A stretch of DNA of 64,000 bases from Echinometra lucunter (GCA_029962745.1 JAPZVO010000022.1:625505-689504), one strand, 5' to 3'; positions 1 through 13,892 are shown, counted from the first letter of the stretch. Translations and numbers: made by a program. Notes: generated from the letters alone by a model not told the origin.

Positions 1-3000
1 TATGAATCTGTGACCTTATGACCAAAATTATCACCGGTGATCTTCTCTCCGCGTGATTTAGTTCAAGTCGGGAGGCGATGTTTGTTATCGCGCCAGACCG
101 GAGACATCTTCTACATTCTGATGAGGGAATAAGGTTCGATGATTGCAGGCTTCCCATAAGGATTCTGTTGCAAGGAGGTGTACTGGATTTATGCAAACTA
201 TTCGATGGTATTGCAAGGAAAATATTTCCTACAAAAAGCATTTTGGGGCGTCGTCGTTGTTGTTGTTGTTGGGTTTTTTGTGAGGGCACATGCACTTTTC
301 GTAATCAGGTGCTCACATAAGATATACAACAGTTTCTTTCAAAATTGAGGGGAATTACCCCTGAAGTGCTTAAGGAGGTTGAGGGGACGGAAGGGTCGAA
401 CCTCGGTCAATTTAGAAAGACTTTGAATCAACCTCAGACAAATTGATAATCGATTGGGAGGTCTACTTTTCACTTATGCTTCGAATCTCTTCTGCAATTT
501 CTTTATAGGGTCTATACATAATGGTATCTCGTACAGGGGGGAAAACATGTAAAATAACTACGAGTAGCAATATACGCAAATAAGTTGACATCTGTATACT
601 GATTGTTAAATAAATCAACTATTATAGACGCGGGCCTCAAACTGTTTTATATAAGTTTCTCTTGGTCGAATAGGCATGCATATTCAAGATGAAATAAATC
701 CTTCACATTCATCATCCGCTATCCCTTTTTTTATTTCCTAGGAGTTAAATCAAGTATCAATATATCCTGATAGACCTTATCATGTCATTCCCATACAAGA
801 CCCATTCCATGGGCAATATCGTCGCTGAAATATGATTCACTCAAAAAAACAACTTCCCTGGCCATCGGTTTCTTTTCCAGGTAAGCCAAGCGTGGGCAGG
901 CAGAAAGAAGTTCAGCTGGCAATTTTAGTCATCGTGAAACTACTTGTGTTTCATTTCAAGCACCTGACAATTTCGTTTAGACCTTCTGAAGTTAACTTAA
1001 ATATATAAGGTTAATTCTTCTCATCAAAATCAAATCGACATTAGCATCGACATTTTGCAGGGGTCTCCACACGTTCTTTCATGGAATCATGTTCTCGGTT
1101 TGAAAAATTTAACATTATATGAATTATCTAATGTAATAAAATACGAGTAACACCATGCGAGTGATTGTTATATTTTAGAAGGTACATACAAAAGGAAATG
1201 TATTATGGGCATGCATGTTCCAAAGTACATGACCTACTTTGCAATGTTTTTCTTTGTTTCGAATCTTATTTTCTTAATGAGTTCCTGCTTTGTTTCGAAA
1301 TGCGTCACTTTTTTCATGAGTCGCGTGATAAACATTTTCAATAAAACATGCACAGTACATGGAAAAGATATCAAACTTCACAGATAACACAACGGGTTGT
1401 TCCTTTACCGCAATACAGTTCTTTACCCCTCCCACCTTTAAGTTTATTCATCTTTTAACCTCATTTTTTCTCTTCCTGTATCTAATGATATTGTTTGTTC
1501 TACTGATTTTTTTTTCATCAAAATACATACTGTGATTCTGACTGTATTTTGTATTTCCTATAAATTTACTACTGAAAGCTTTCTTTGATACAGAGTATAT
1601 AATTTCAGACTTATTGTAATACTCAAATGGTATATCCCTGTAACTTTGCAGAAAAGGACAAGGTGTGTCATGAAAGCTGAATCACATTAACTGAGCAGTA
1701 CTGTCGCATTTTACCAATTTGATGCACTCTTTCCACATTCCCTCACCTTTTCAATTATAATTTTCAGAGCTAGTTAGTCTACATGAAACATATGAAAATA
1801 AACCGAGGCTTATATGCAATAAATAGGCATCCTGCTCCCAGAGATTTAAAGTGCCTAAAATCCCTACAAAATGTCCTAGAGAGTTTAACTCATGCTTAAT
1901 AAGAAACAGTGCATGTTCGTTAATACCGAGAGTACCTTCTAAAGGATTCCGGATTATTAATGAGCATAAAGATCACGGGCCAAAATGGCAATAAACCAAA
2001 TTTATTAATTGCTGGAATGCCCATCAGTGTTCTATTGAGCGATATACAAGTGGAAATGCTTTTGTTTTATAGGAACTTCATAATGTTACGGTAAAATATT
2101 TAAGTAATATGTATTAAGTAAAAGCCACTTTGAAAATGCATGTCATACTGATGAATGATATATAAATGTTATACATGTATTATGTAATAAATAATATAAA
2201 AGATATGATATACATGCTATAATATATTCATAACATACACTATACAATATATAATATACTATATATTATATCTAATATATGAATTCAGTGGACTGTACAG
2301 ACTTCGCTCATGATATGCTCAAAATTTTGCAGTGAAAAACTTACTAATGTGGACACGCATATTAAGGTTCCAAAACATAATAGGCACGCAAATTTTAGTG
2401 GCTCCATCCTCCCAGTTTCAAGCCTGTGAGTGCAAGAAAAATGTTCAGAAACCTCCGTCCCAAAATGCTACTCCCCTTCTCTTGTGCTTCTTCCCTCCTC
2501 CTAGTAGAAATGCGAAATCTTCAACAAAACTGGAACATCCCTGCTAGACACGGCACCAGAAAAATATTAATTCCGATTATTCCTTTCCACAGTCATGAAA
2601 ATTGTACGTCCTCTTAAAAAGCTACTCAAGCCAGTTGAACAGTTTGTCCTGAAAACGCAGATACTCTACTAATACATTATGTAGCTCTTGTGTATAGGCC
2701 TGCCGACTATTAATAAGTAGGTACTTTTGCCAAGTTTTTGTGACTGACCGTCCCGCGTTCTGGCTCAAAACTGCGTTATAGAGTTTTTAAGCTCGATCGG
2801 TTGACTGTGCGTGTTGCTGAAAACCGAAGCGGATTAATAAATGGTTACAGCTTGATTGTTCTACTGCGATTTATCCGTTAAAATCCAGTCGTTAAAACGT
2901 TGGCTGAATTTCCTGTTTAAACAAAAGCGCAAACTACATAGTCAACCCCTTTTTAAGCGCTCTGCCATTCACTAATACTTAAAGACAAGAAAACCGTTTA
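1..3000. other. Intergenic, no gene recognised
   Basis: AT-rich single-copy-looking DNA. The open frames here are short, lack any family motif and have no convincing splice context. An AT-only stretch around 2150-2290 is built from TATA/ATAT steps. I see no RNA gene or mobile-element end. Confidence 0.6.
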
Positions 3001-3067
3001 TATAAAGGAAGGGGGGGGGGGGTGAATTGCACATTGATAGTTTAGTCAGGAAAACAAATCAATAGCC

Positions 3068-3240
3068 TTCTCCTTCTTCTTTTTTTTCTTCTTCTTATTC
3101 TTCTTCTTATCATCATCATCATCATCATCATAATTATTATCACTATTATTATCATCGTTATCATTATTATTATAATCATTATCATTATTATTTCTCTTCT
3201 CTCTCTCTTTCTTTCTTTTTTTTTTCTCTCTCTCTCTCTC
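3068..3240. repeat. Compound microsatellite (TTC / ATC / ATT / CT)
   Basis: A run of TTC triplets passes into ATC and ATT triplets and then CT dinucleotides. It is preceded by a G-run at about 3009-3021. No coding meaning. Confidence 0.9.
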
Positions 3241-3963
3241 TTAGTCCACTCCTTAACTACGCTTTTCTATCTGAAGTATATTGATCGTAACTTGAAGTCA
3301 TGCTGTTCGGTGTTCTAAAAACATGACCGCGTTCCAGTCTTCCAAAATGTCATTTTGTTCGCATCAGAATACCCCAGTCACAACGCCAAACAGCTATTAA
3401 ACCGATTGCAAATAGACTGATTCTCGGACGTACACTCGTTGTAATGCAACCTGTCGTCGTAGTATCAGTCTCTAGTGGTCTGACTGGGATTCAAAGGATT
3501 ACGAACAGGTGAACCGAGTTATGCCTTAACCATGTAAACTTGGGAAAGCAGTTTGTGTTTGTTGTTTATTATAGCAGCTGTTGCATAAATACTCCCCCGC
3601 TATCAAAATGAAAGATGAAAATTAGGTACTGCAGATCTGAACGAAAAAAAAAAAAAATCAAGCAACTCGACCTTTATCCGACGTAATTGCAATAACCGAG
3701 CGTACCACCGCCCCCCAACAGAATACATAGAAAGAGAAGAGGGGTCAGTTACAATACCAAATTGCACTATTCCAAAATAAACGCACGTTGAATTTAATCC
3801 CATCAAGGCCCTCGCATATGGAACTCTCTGAATAATGAAATAGCATCATGTAGTTACTTGAGTTTATTTAAAAACAAATGTAAGTTGAGCTTGCTATCTG
3901 TGTACAATCATTAACTCATCATCCTAGTCCCAATAGTGACTGCCCCCATCTTCCCGTGTGATT

Positions 3964-3965
<2 letters not shown>

Positions 3966-3999
<34 letters not shown>

Positions 4000-4018
4000 G
4001 TGTGTGTGTGTGTGCTGG
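3966..4018. repeat. (TG)n microsatellite
   Basis: An almost uninterrupted TG dinucleotide tract with one TGCG interruption. Confidence 0.95.
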
Positions 4019-4045
4019 TGTGTTGGATGTTATCGTCTTGTACAT

Positions 4046-4630
4046 AGGCGCCGGAAGCGGGGGGCGGGCAGGGGGTAGGGGACCCCATTATTCGAAGGAG
4101 GGGGGCCAAATCGATTCCCCCCGGCCCCCTCGAAAAAAAAAGAATTTTTTTGGATCATATATCGTGATTAGTGCTCTAAATTTCAAACTTTAAGCATTCA
4201 AAAATCAAAATTTTCTTACTCGGTCGCTACGCTCGCTCGTAGAGTAATTAAATAAATGCAATGTTTCTCAGTATTTAGAAATTCTGTCTATCATCTATGA
4301 AAAAGGGGCAGTTGCTTGCTTCATTCGGCGGATTATATTCATAGGCACCGGAAGCGGGGAGGGCGAGGGCGAGGGGCCTCATCATTCGAAAGGGGGGCAA
4401 AATCGATTCCCCCCAAAGGGGTCCCCCTCGGAAGGATTTTTTTTTATTATAACCGTGATTAGTGCTCTACAATGCAAACTTTTAGCATTAAAAAATCAAA
4501 CTTTTCTTACTCAGTCGCTACGCTCCCTGTATCAAAAGCAACGTTTCTCAGTATTTAGAAATTCTGTCTATCATCTATGAAAAGGGGGCAGATGTTTGCT
4601 TTATTCGGGGATCATTTTGCCCCCTCCTAA
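4046..4630. repeat. Direct repeat, two ~300-bp units with G/C-run and CGCTACGCTC core
   Basis: Two adjacent units begin with a similar phrase (ATAGGCRCCGGAAGCGGGG) near 4046 and 4342. Each continues through a G-rich block, an ATCGATTCCCCCC motif, a GTGATTAGTGCTCTA segment, a TCGCTACGCTC core and a TTTCTCAGTATTTAGAAATTC segment. The order is the same in both, so this is a tandem duplication of one dispersed repeat. Related G-run and CGCTCGCT sequences recur in the receptor introns at 24.5-30.5 kb. Confidence 0.8.
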
Positions 4631-4639
4631 GTATCCTCA

Positions 4640-6325
4640 TATGTTGGCATAAGGGCACCCGTATTTTTTTTTTCATATTTGGACAATGCCGGAATATGAA
4701 ATTTCTGTACATTTTCACCACCAAAATTGTAAAAAAAAAATATGCGCGCTCGCGCGGACAAAGTTGTGAAACTGAATAGTTGATTTTAGTGCAAAGGGTG
4801 TCGGCCCCATCGCCAAAATTTGCCAGTATGCCTTTCATAACCCTCACATTGCCATGCCCGGTGTCCTTAGTCTCTCACGCCATCCTGACATGTTAAAAGC
4901 AGTGAAAAATAATCATGTTTTAGTGCTATTAATGCGAAAAGATGGGAAACAGTTTTTGATAACAGTATTTTCTTAATTTCAAAACCTCTAAACTTGTCCT
5001 TTTATATATAAATGAATATGTATAAAAGGGGAGAAATGTGCGGGGGGGGGGGGGGGAGGGTTGTATATGGGGTACGTTGAATGCTGATATGTAAGGTGGC
5101 CCCAATAAAGGTTTGGAGTGGTCCCCCAAGAGTGTTTGCCCCCCCCCCCCCAAGCTAGGACCCTTCCGGCGCGCCTGGTCTTGTACATGTTTAAGCATGA
5201 TACATGTACATGTAAGTTTGAATTTGTTTTTTCTCCTCTTCTTGCTCATGCGTTTCAATCGTTTCAATCGCAATGAAAATGTTATAGGGAACTATGTAAC
5301 CCACAAGCTTTCGCTTTTTTTAGTTCCCTTTTTTTTCCTTATCTGTCATGTTTTTATATCTGAAATGTATCTGTAATTGTATTTTGATCTTGCTTTTTAA
5401 TGATTTGGAAAATAAACCATCTTGAATTGAAAGTGAAATGATGAATTGATTTGATAATCATTTACAGGGGAAGAGATTTTCCGTATTTATAAAGGAATTT
5501 TAAATGAAAGCTCGATTGACAAAAGAACTTGGCAATACAAATTTCTGCATTAAAAGATAAACATCTTTGTTCCGAGATTATTGAATGGGGTCTACGTCGG
5601 CTCATCCCTCTGCTGGATACGCCACTGTGGTTTGTGATGCTGATACAGTATATCTACAAGGCTGATAGGCCACGGGACGTTTGGAGAGTAACATTTTAGT
5701 TCAAGGGCTGGTCAATTTGTGGTCAGAATGCAGGTTGATAAGTTTAACGGGCCGGTCAAAGCGAAATCCCCTAGAGAATTTTTGTGTCAGTCCGCCCAAC
5801 CCCCTCAAAGAAAAAAAATCATCGAGCCAAACTTGTTTCTGCAGATTCAAACATGCTGGTAACTACTTGGTTCGACAGGACGAAATCATTATACACCACA
5901 TAACTTTTCACCATTACTATCTGCACAGCGATACATCCCCCCAATTTTTTTTTAATTTTTTTGTAATGGGTATGGGGGGGGGGGGCTTTTGCTGACTCTG
6001 TTTAACCTTTAATGTCGCGTCCCTTGAAAGTCATGTAGCTTGAAAGGAAGGAAGTGGGCGCCTGAACGAGAAACAGAAAAAAAAACCCATTAATGCGAAT
6101 TCTGATTGCTCTCAGGGTATTTCTCTGGAAATATCATGAGTCAGGCTGATGATCTGGTTCTTTAGAATCGAAAGGGAATCTCACCCCGGGAATAAGTCAA
6201 AAAGTCAGGATGATTCGCAAAGATTTCATAAATCATTTCAATAAGACAACTGTCATAAGATCAAAGGTCAAGATCCATAGGTTGGAGATAAAGGTCGAAT
6301 AAAAAAAAAATACACACGACACCTG

Positions 6326-6330
<5 letters not shown>
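4640..6330. other. Intergenic with G/C-runs and a retroelement-like tail
   Basis: Poly-G at about 5041-5056, poly-C at about 5140-5152 and poly-G near 5975-5985 are spaced through otherwise unremarkable sequence. Near 5410-5440 an AATAAA followed by TTGAATTGAA resembles the end of a LINE. I find no supported gene. Confidence 0.5.
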
Positions 6331-6332
<2 letters not shown>

Positions 6333-6394
<62 letters not shown>

Positions 6395-6447
6395 CCTCCC
6401 TCTCTCTCTCTCCCTAAAGCTCTCTATTTTATTAACATTATAGAGTA

Positions 6448-6483
<36 letters not shown>
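6333..6483. repeat. (CT)n microsatellites
   Basis: Two CT dinucleotide tracts, about 6333-6413 and 6451-6483, are separated by a short AT-rich spacer. The long Arg/Glu or Ser/Leu open frames across them are artefacts of the dinucleotide. Confidence 0.95.
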
Positions 6484-6486
<3 letters not shown>

Positions 6487-7231
6487 CTTCCTCACTATCT
6501 CTGTGTTTTTTTTCTCTCTCCATCGTCTCCCTTTTCCTTGATCTGCCCTCCTTAATTCTTTCTGATAACTTTCCATGTCTTTAATTCTTTTTTCAACTTC
6601 TCTCTGTCATTATCTTTCTTGAGTTGGAACCTGAGTTACTTGCAGTTTTATAACATAATTCAAACATTTTTAAAAAATAAGTTACATTTGATGGTCAATA
6701 ATCTAATGCAAAAGTTTCCCCCGTGTTGAATGATTTCATGATCATAACCATGTTTTATGATAAGGTCTTAAGCTGATCAAACCGATGGGTTCAATACATA
6801 ATCAAACGAATGCACTGCTGAACAAACTGTCTGTGTATATATCAAATGAATTAGAATGTCTAAATCAGTGTATCGCAAATGGAATTAAACACACTACAGA
6901 GACTCCGGCGCTATCCCTTCTGCAAGATTCTTTTATCTTATTCTTGTACATTCTAAGACCACCCCTGTTCCTCCTCCCCCTTCTCCCCCCCTCTCTCTCT
7001 CTCTTTCTCTCTCTTGGCTTTGATTTGTTAAGTGTTGCGAGCATCATCTTGTCTGTCAATTTCTTGTGTGACCGTCATTCACCACCGTTGTTTCTGTTTC
7101 CACTGCATATTTCTTTCCTCTGTCGTCTTCACCGTTCACTACTCCTCTATCAACGAGAGTACGAACAATGTCTCATTTGATTTCAATACTGGCAATTATT
7201 CTTTTCTACAGGTTTTAATTCCTAGCACTCA

Positions 7232-10195
7232 ATGGCCAGTGTGGATAACAATTTCGCTTTTAACTCTTTAACAGATGACGAACTATTTGAATTGTTTAGA
7301 TCTCCTCCCACTAATGTAACCCCCACATATTCTTCAGGTACATATGATAATTTCATTGCTGATGCCATCAGTTCATCGGCTGAAGAGCTGCAATTTGACT
7401 TTGATCACAATGACCCAGCACATACTTCCCTTTGTAAATACGTAACCGTTTCCCAATTTAATGATATTGTTAAGAATTTTTATACCAATACATTCTCCCT
7501 ACTTCATTTAAATATAAGAAGCTTGAGCAAGCACTTCGATGACTTACAATTGATACTGAATAACCCATCACCACAACCTATGTCTATAATAGGTCTTACA
7601 GAGACGTGGCTATCCCAGGACACTAACCTTCCATTTTCCTTAAACAATTATAGCTTCATTAACAAAAACAGACAGGGTAGGACAGGTGGAGGCGTTGCTC
7701 TGTACGTTCATCATAGTTTTCGCTACTCTATCCATGAAAATATTTCAATTGTCAATGACTTTATTGAATCTCTTTTTATAGAAATTGAAATCACCGGCGC
7801 CAGGAATGTAATTGCAGGTGTCGTTTATCGACCTCCAAATTCTAATGCAAATGACTTTACCTCGTATTTATCTGACCTGTTAAACTGTCCCACTTTTACC
7901 AACAAGGATTGTTTTATTATGGGGGACTTCAATATAAATATACTGAAATTTACAAACAATAACATTGCACACGAGCTTGTTGAAACTTTCTTAGCGGCCT
8001 CTTTCCTACCACTTGTGTCAAAACCAACTCGTGTCGCAAACTTATCTGCTACGCTAATTGACAACATCTTCTCTAATATTATACCTCATCCTGATTCATG
8101 CATAATTTTGGCCGATATTACAGATCACTATCCAATCATGACTTCTTACAAATTAGCACAACCGTCCTTTCGACAAGGTGCTTGTTCCTCAAGACGTAGC
8201 GTCAATTTAGGCAATTTAAACAGATTAAGTACAAGTCTTGAAAATATGGATTGGTCTTGTATTTATGACATAGAAGAGGTTAACTCTTGTTACGATAAAT
8301 TTTGCGATTTGCTTTTAGGTCAATTTGACATTCACCTTCCTAAAAGGAGAAATGACAAGATGAATTATAAAAAGTCCCCTAGATTACCTTGGATCTCCAA
8401 ATCCATACTTCGCTCAATTAATCGCAAAAATAATCTTTATTATAAATATAAAGCAAAAGGAACAGAAAATGCCAAATTGAAATACACATCTTATAAAAAC
8501 ACTTTGACTAAAATCATTCGTGTTGAAAAGAAAAGATACTTCGAAAACAAATTACAACTACATAAACATGATATGCAAAACACTTGGAAAATTCTCAAGC
8601 AAGCTATGAATGTCTCAGAAAATAAAGATGTTATTTCAGAAGTTAAATCAAACAACGAGATTATTCAACAGCCCCTCAACATCGCTAATATATTTAATGA
8701 CCATTTTTCATCGATCGGAAACCGCCTTGCTATGGATATAGCGCCCTCATACAAACAATTTACCGAATTTCTTGGTAAACCCAATCCAAATTCAATATTT
8801 TTGACCCCGACATCCCCTTATGAAATTATGGATATTGTCTCTAATCTTGATAATAAAAGAAGCTCCGGTTATGATGATATCAATAACGTTATACTTAAAA
8901 CTATAATTCCATATATTGTTGGTCCTCTTGCTTACATTTTCAATTTGTCTTTACTTCATGGACAAGTTCCTGACTCCATGAAAATTGCAAAAGTCATTCC
9001 CATTTACAAGAAAGGAGATAGACTGAATATTAACAATTATCGACCTATCTCCCTACTACCATGTCTTTCTAAAATCCTGGAGAAACTAATATATACTCTA
9101 ACGATTAAATTTTTGAATGATAATAACGTTTTTTCAAATTTCCAGTTTGGTTTTAGAGAAAAGCACAGTACAATTCACGCCTTATTATCCTTTGTTGAAA
9201 AAGTTGCTCATGCTGTCGATAAATCTTCACACATGGTCGGTATTTTCCTGGATTTCTCCAAGGCCTTCGACACTATTAATCATGACATCCTACTTCATAA
9301 ATTATGGCATTATGGCATACGTGGGAAGGCCTTGGAGTGGTTCAGGAATTACCTCTCTAACAGAAAACAATTTGTTTTTCTTAATGACCATTCCTCCAAT
9401 TTGTGTAATATTAATTGTGGTGTGCCACAAGGAAGTATTCTGGGACCCCTCTTGTTCATTTTATATATAAATGATTTTTGCAGAGCATCTGACATTTTAT
9501 CTTTCATTATCTTTGCTGATGACACAAATCTATTCTTCTCTCACAATGATCCGCTTACACTTGTTAACATAATAAACTCCGAATTAACTAATATTTTGAA
9601 TTGGATCAGAGCTAACAAATTATCAATTAACCTCCAAAAAACTAAATATATTTTATTCAGTAATACCATAGATTCCTTACCTTTTGACATTTTTATTGAA
9701 GATTTCCGATTGGAAAGTGTTACCTCAATTAAATTTTTGGGAGTTCATGTAGATAACAAACTCTCCTGGAAATGCCATATTGATAAAATTTGCAAAACAA
9801 TATCCCGAAATATAGGCATCATAAATAGGTTGAAAACGTTTATTCCTGTTACTTCTCTACTTACATTATATTCTTCTCTTATACTACCATACATCAACTA
9901 TGGGATCCTTGTTTGGGGCAATACCCATCAAAGTCTACTTAACAAAATATTATTATTACAAAAAAAAGCCCTTCGTATTATTTCATTCTCGCACCCCCGT
10001 TCTCACACTGATCCGCTTTTCCTTGATTACAAAATTTTAAAGGTTCAAGACTTATACCAATTTCAGCTTGGGCAGTTTATGTTTATGTATAAAAATAGTA
10101 TGGTTCCTTTAGCATTTAATCATTTGTTTTCTCAAATAACAATTTTCATAGGTATCCTACCAGGCAAGCCGATAACTTTCATCTGCCTATCTTAA
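7232..10195 (+). pseudogene. LINE ORF2-like endonuclease / reverse transcriptase, late frameshift
   Basis: The 987-codon frame encodes the enzyme that nicks target DNA and copies element RNA at the nick. The endonuclease occupies about residues 88-295: the N-terminal LHLNIRSL, the TETWL motif (~123-127), a YRPPN motif, GDFNIN (~231-236) and TDHYPI. The reverse transcriptase follows, with LDFSKAFDTINH (~673), GVPQGSILGPLLF and the catalytic FADD (~760). The normal C-terminal block (RTRFAQNTF, PKFWNSL, SFKRKLK) is present downstream but in another frame, ending at a stop at 10339-10341. A net one-base loss around 10120-10150 therefore shortens this copy. The catalytic domains are otherwise open, so the damage is recent or the copy is young. 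The ATG at 7232 is the first in frame. Confidence 0.9.
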
Positions 10196-10844
10196 GAACT
10201 CGTTTTGCGCAAAATACTTTTATTTTCACCGCCCCCAAATTTTGGAATTCACTCCATAAAGATATTCAACAGGCCCCCTCTATCCACTCCTTTAAGAGAA
10301 AACTAAAAATAATTCTTTTACTGTCTTACCAAAGTAATTAATTAGTTTGTATATTTTTAGTACTATCTAAGCATTGCTATTTTTGATTTTTTGATTTTAT
10401 TGTTTACTTCTGCAATTACATCATTCTGCAATTACATCTATTGAGTCACACTCTCGTTGATCCACGTTTGTACTCTCGGTCTTGCCCCCCCCCCTTTTAT
10501 CTCTCTCTTTTTCTGACCCTCTCTCTCCATATTATCTGTGTCTGTCTGTCTGTCTGTCTGTGTGTGTGTGTGCACCCATCTCTCTCCCTCCCCCTCCCTA
10601 CTTATCTTTGCCCTTTCTCTCTCCCTCTCGCTCCCCTTTCAGTACTTTATTCCTTCTCTCTTCCCTCTATTCTTTCATGTCTGTTTTCTTTTTAGTTTTT
10701 AGTATCGTCCTGTATCTCTGTCATCTTTTTATCATTTCTCGCTATCACTCACCATCTTGTTATTATTTCCAATATTCTATTTTAACTTATTGTATTTACT
10801 CCTGCGAATGAGCCCCATTTCTCAAATGTTTGATATACTTTCTT

Positions 10845-10888
10845 AGGGGATCCACGCTCTACAAGCAATGCTTTTTAGTGGATCCCCT
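10845..10888 (+). other. Stem-loop in LINE 3' UTR
   Basis: AGGGGATCCAC at 10845-10855 is perfectly complementary to GTGGATCCCCT at 10878-10888, an 11-bp stem with a 22-base loop, about 160 bases before the AATAAA. In some LINEs a 3' stem-loop is the recognition site for the element's own reverse transcriptase. That role here is inference. Confidence 0.7.
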
Positions 10889-11044
10889 CATTTCCATATC
10901 AGATTCTGTTAAAACTATTTTACAAATATTTTGTAACTTGTAATTGATTTGTAATCATTGTTATCACATTTCATTTGTTTCTGTCTATATTTATAATGTA
11001 TGTTTGATTTGTATTTGCTTGTAATGTTGATAATGGAAATGGAA

Positions 11045-11088
11045 AATAAACTTGAACTTGAAAAAAAAAAAAAAAAAAAAAAAAAAAA
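11045..11088 (+). terminator. LINE polyadenylation signal and A-tail
   Basis: AATAAACTTGAACTTG is followed directly by an uninterrupted A-run. This is the natural 3' end of the retrotransposon. Confidence 0.85.
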
Positions 11089-11313
11089 GATGAAGAAACA
11101 GATGGAGAGGCGGGAAGAGAGGGAGTGAATGGAGAGAGAAAGAAAGAGAGAAAGAGATAGAGAGGACAGGTGACTGGATGACTCCCGTGAGAAAGAGAGT
11201 GCAGTAGAGAGTAGGAGAGAAAGGGATGCATAATGATTGAAAGAATGAAAGAGAAATGAAGAAAAGGCGAGGGTAAGTAAGAGAGAGGGGGAAAGAAAAA
11301 GAGAGGGAGAGCT

Positions 11314-11352
<39 letters not shown>

Positions 11353-11575
11353 AAATAATCACGTGCAAAGTATGTCAGGTTGAGTGTGGGTGAGAGGTAC
11401 GAAGCGGTGTCACTGATGAATAGGAAGGGTCTGGATTCAGGTGACATGACTCATTCAACCTATGGGGTTTCCCAAGCTATTTCCTCCGCGTACTGCTTGT
11501 GCTGATTTACACTGTCGGCAAGGCCCATCTGAGTTTTCACTACCCCAAAATTAAGCCTTTGATTACCGGTGACCG

Positions 11576-11606
<31 letters not shown>

Positions 11607-13435
11607 CAATGACACAACTAAGAATTTCGTTCTCTCATGAAAATGTCTAGAAATTCTGGGTTGAATGAAAGCAGATTTAAACAATAAACTTTCCATTGCA
11701 AGTCCAACAGAGTTCTGGTTGAAAATAACATATTAAGGAACAGATAGACGAAAATCAAGCATATGTACAATTTCCACTTCACATCAGAGTATTACGAGAC
11801 ACTTTTCAAAAGCCAGTATTACCTTTTGATTTATTCGACTTCGAAATATTATCTGTTTCCCCATCGGCAACCTTTTATGGTTAATGCTATTATCAGTTTT
11901 GGTGAGCGCTCGTCTATCAAATTTGTTCACGGATAATTTTTCAAGTCAAGGACTTCCTTTGTATAACTGTTTTCATTACAAATAGTATACCTCGCTTTTC
12001 CATTATTACGACCTGTTTTGTTGGAAAAATATTTCACCTGCTCAATCAACCTTCATGACTTTTTTTTTCAACTCACGCGATAAAAGAAAAAAAAAAGCAA
12101 TTGTTACCACAATGTAGTGGTTTTGTAATGCGGTATAGTGAGAAAGAGCCATTCTCTCCCCATCCTCCCCCCTCCCTTGGGGACTAATAGGAAACAATCT
12201 TCAGTTAAAAAGCGTGAATTTGTCACTTATATACTGGCCTGAAAAGGATTTACAATGTCATTTACCACTCTTAAAAGCCATATAATTGATTGGAGGGGGT
12301 GTGTAGCACTTGAGAAAGAGGATCTTGTCGCCTACCGGCCCCACAAAGTCTTTTCCCCCTTTCTTGTACTGGAACAGGGCTGACAATATAAGTTTTGAAA
12401 ATTTGAGTTAATCTCAATTCCATCGATATGACGTGCTCTGCCATTCAACTCTACTCAGCCAAAGGCATTTTTTAACGTGTGATCGATGATTGATTTTAGT
12501 AGCATACCTATCACAAATACTTATTTTCAAATTGTCAAATTAGTTCCGAGAGGAATTCAAGGGTTAATCACTGAAATGAAGATTGAGCAGAATAAACTCA
12601 TGCTTTTAGGTTTTTCTCCTTCTTCATGGATAGCCTACCATTCATGATAAACAAAACAGTGCGTAGGATGCTCTTTCCTGTTGGTGGGTAGCACCGTGAA
12701 TTGGGTGGGCAGTTTAATTGTCTTTCAAACGGAAAGAGGGTATGATTAAGCCCTGTTTGGAGGAAGGAACGGGGATATCATGAGGTATGATACCAAAGCA
12801 CTTTCTCTGATCACCTGTTCCCTAGCTTCCCTGACGGCCTGTACCCTTTGTGACCCCTAGTAGGGCGGATCCAGGATTTTGTAAAAGGAAGGGGTAAAAG
12901 TAAAAAAAAAAGAAAAAGAAAAAAAAAGTTTGACAGCCCCCCCCCCTCCCCCCAAATGTGTGTAGGGGAGGGTCATCACCTATTGTGGGGTGTGCCTTTG
13001 ACTTTCTAAACTCCGCAACTGCAACAACAGCGAAAAAGGACATCGGATAATAAATGAGGGGGGGGGTGGGGTGGGGGCGGGGGTTACGTTTCAAAAGGGA
13101 CCCCGAGCCTTCAACCAACCCCCTCCCACTTACTACATTTGCCACTGACCTTGGAATTATCATGTCCGTCAGCTTAGGTTATTGTGACTATGAACGTTAT
13201 TGCATTATTTACATCGAGGCGACGTGAACATGCTTTTTCTCACAAGGTGGCGCTACTACATTGACATCAATTTCGTATTTCTTTTCCTGTCAGCATATGG
13301 TGGAAGGTTTCTTGCTTTCGTATTAGAGGTCCAGGGTTCCATACTGACACTGTGCTTACATCGATGCACACATCCTCTTGACCTAAATGTAAATCAGACA
13401 TGCCAGACGGAGTAAATTAAGAATTGGTGGCAGAT
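11089..13435. other. Intergenic, low complexity in places
   Basis: GA-rich DNA extends to about 11350 (a perfect GA run near 11320-11350). A T-run lies at about 11576-11600, and G- and C-runs lie near 12937 and 13058-13082. A phrase of the type GGCGGATCCAGGATTT near 12864 resembles dispersed repeats seen elsewhere in the window. No gene is supported. Confidence 0.5.
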
Positions 13436-13619
13436 TGTGCTAAACAAGTAATCTAATAAAGTATGCCGTTTCCAACACCACCACCGCCACAACCACAACC
13501 ACCAACATCACAACCGCCACCACCAACACCACCATCACTACCTCCAGTACTACTAGTTTATTTACCTCTACTATTACTTCTGCTGCTGCTTCTCCTATTA
13601 ATAATACTATACCAATACT

Positions 13620-13680
13620 TCTACGACGACGATGATGACGACTGCTGCTGCCGCTGCTGCTGCTGCTGCTGCTACTACTT

Positions 13681-13752
<72 letters not shown>

Positions 13753-13758
13753 TTACTC

Positions 13759-13821
<63 letters not shown>

Positions 13822-13827
13822 TTACTC

Positions 13828-13892
<65 letters not shown>
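13620..13892. repeat. Large (CTA)n triplet microsatellite
   Basis: More than 200 bases of CTA/ACT triplets with two shared interruptions of the ATTACTCCT type. The interruptions show a higher-order unit of about 85 bases. Every frame is open as poly-Ser, poly-Thr or poly-Tyr, which is not coding evidence. Confidence 0.95.

Larger units (their letters stand above)
7190..11088 (+). mobile_element. Non-LTR retrotransposon (LINE), CR1/L2-like
   Basis: The element has an APE-type endonuclease plus reverse transcriptase frame, a pyrimidine-rich 3' UTR of about 0.7 kb (CT blocks at 10480-10640), an AATAAA at 11045-11050 and a poly-A tail to about 11088. The 5' boundary is uncertain: I see no ORF1, and a CT-rich block lies just upstream (6975-7015), so the copy may be 5'-truncated. 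I could not define a target-site duplication. Assignment to the CR1/L2/Jockey side of LINEs rests on the APE-RT order and the conserved C-terminal motif, not on a phylogeny. Confidence 0.85.
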
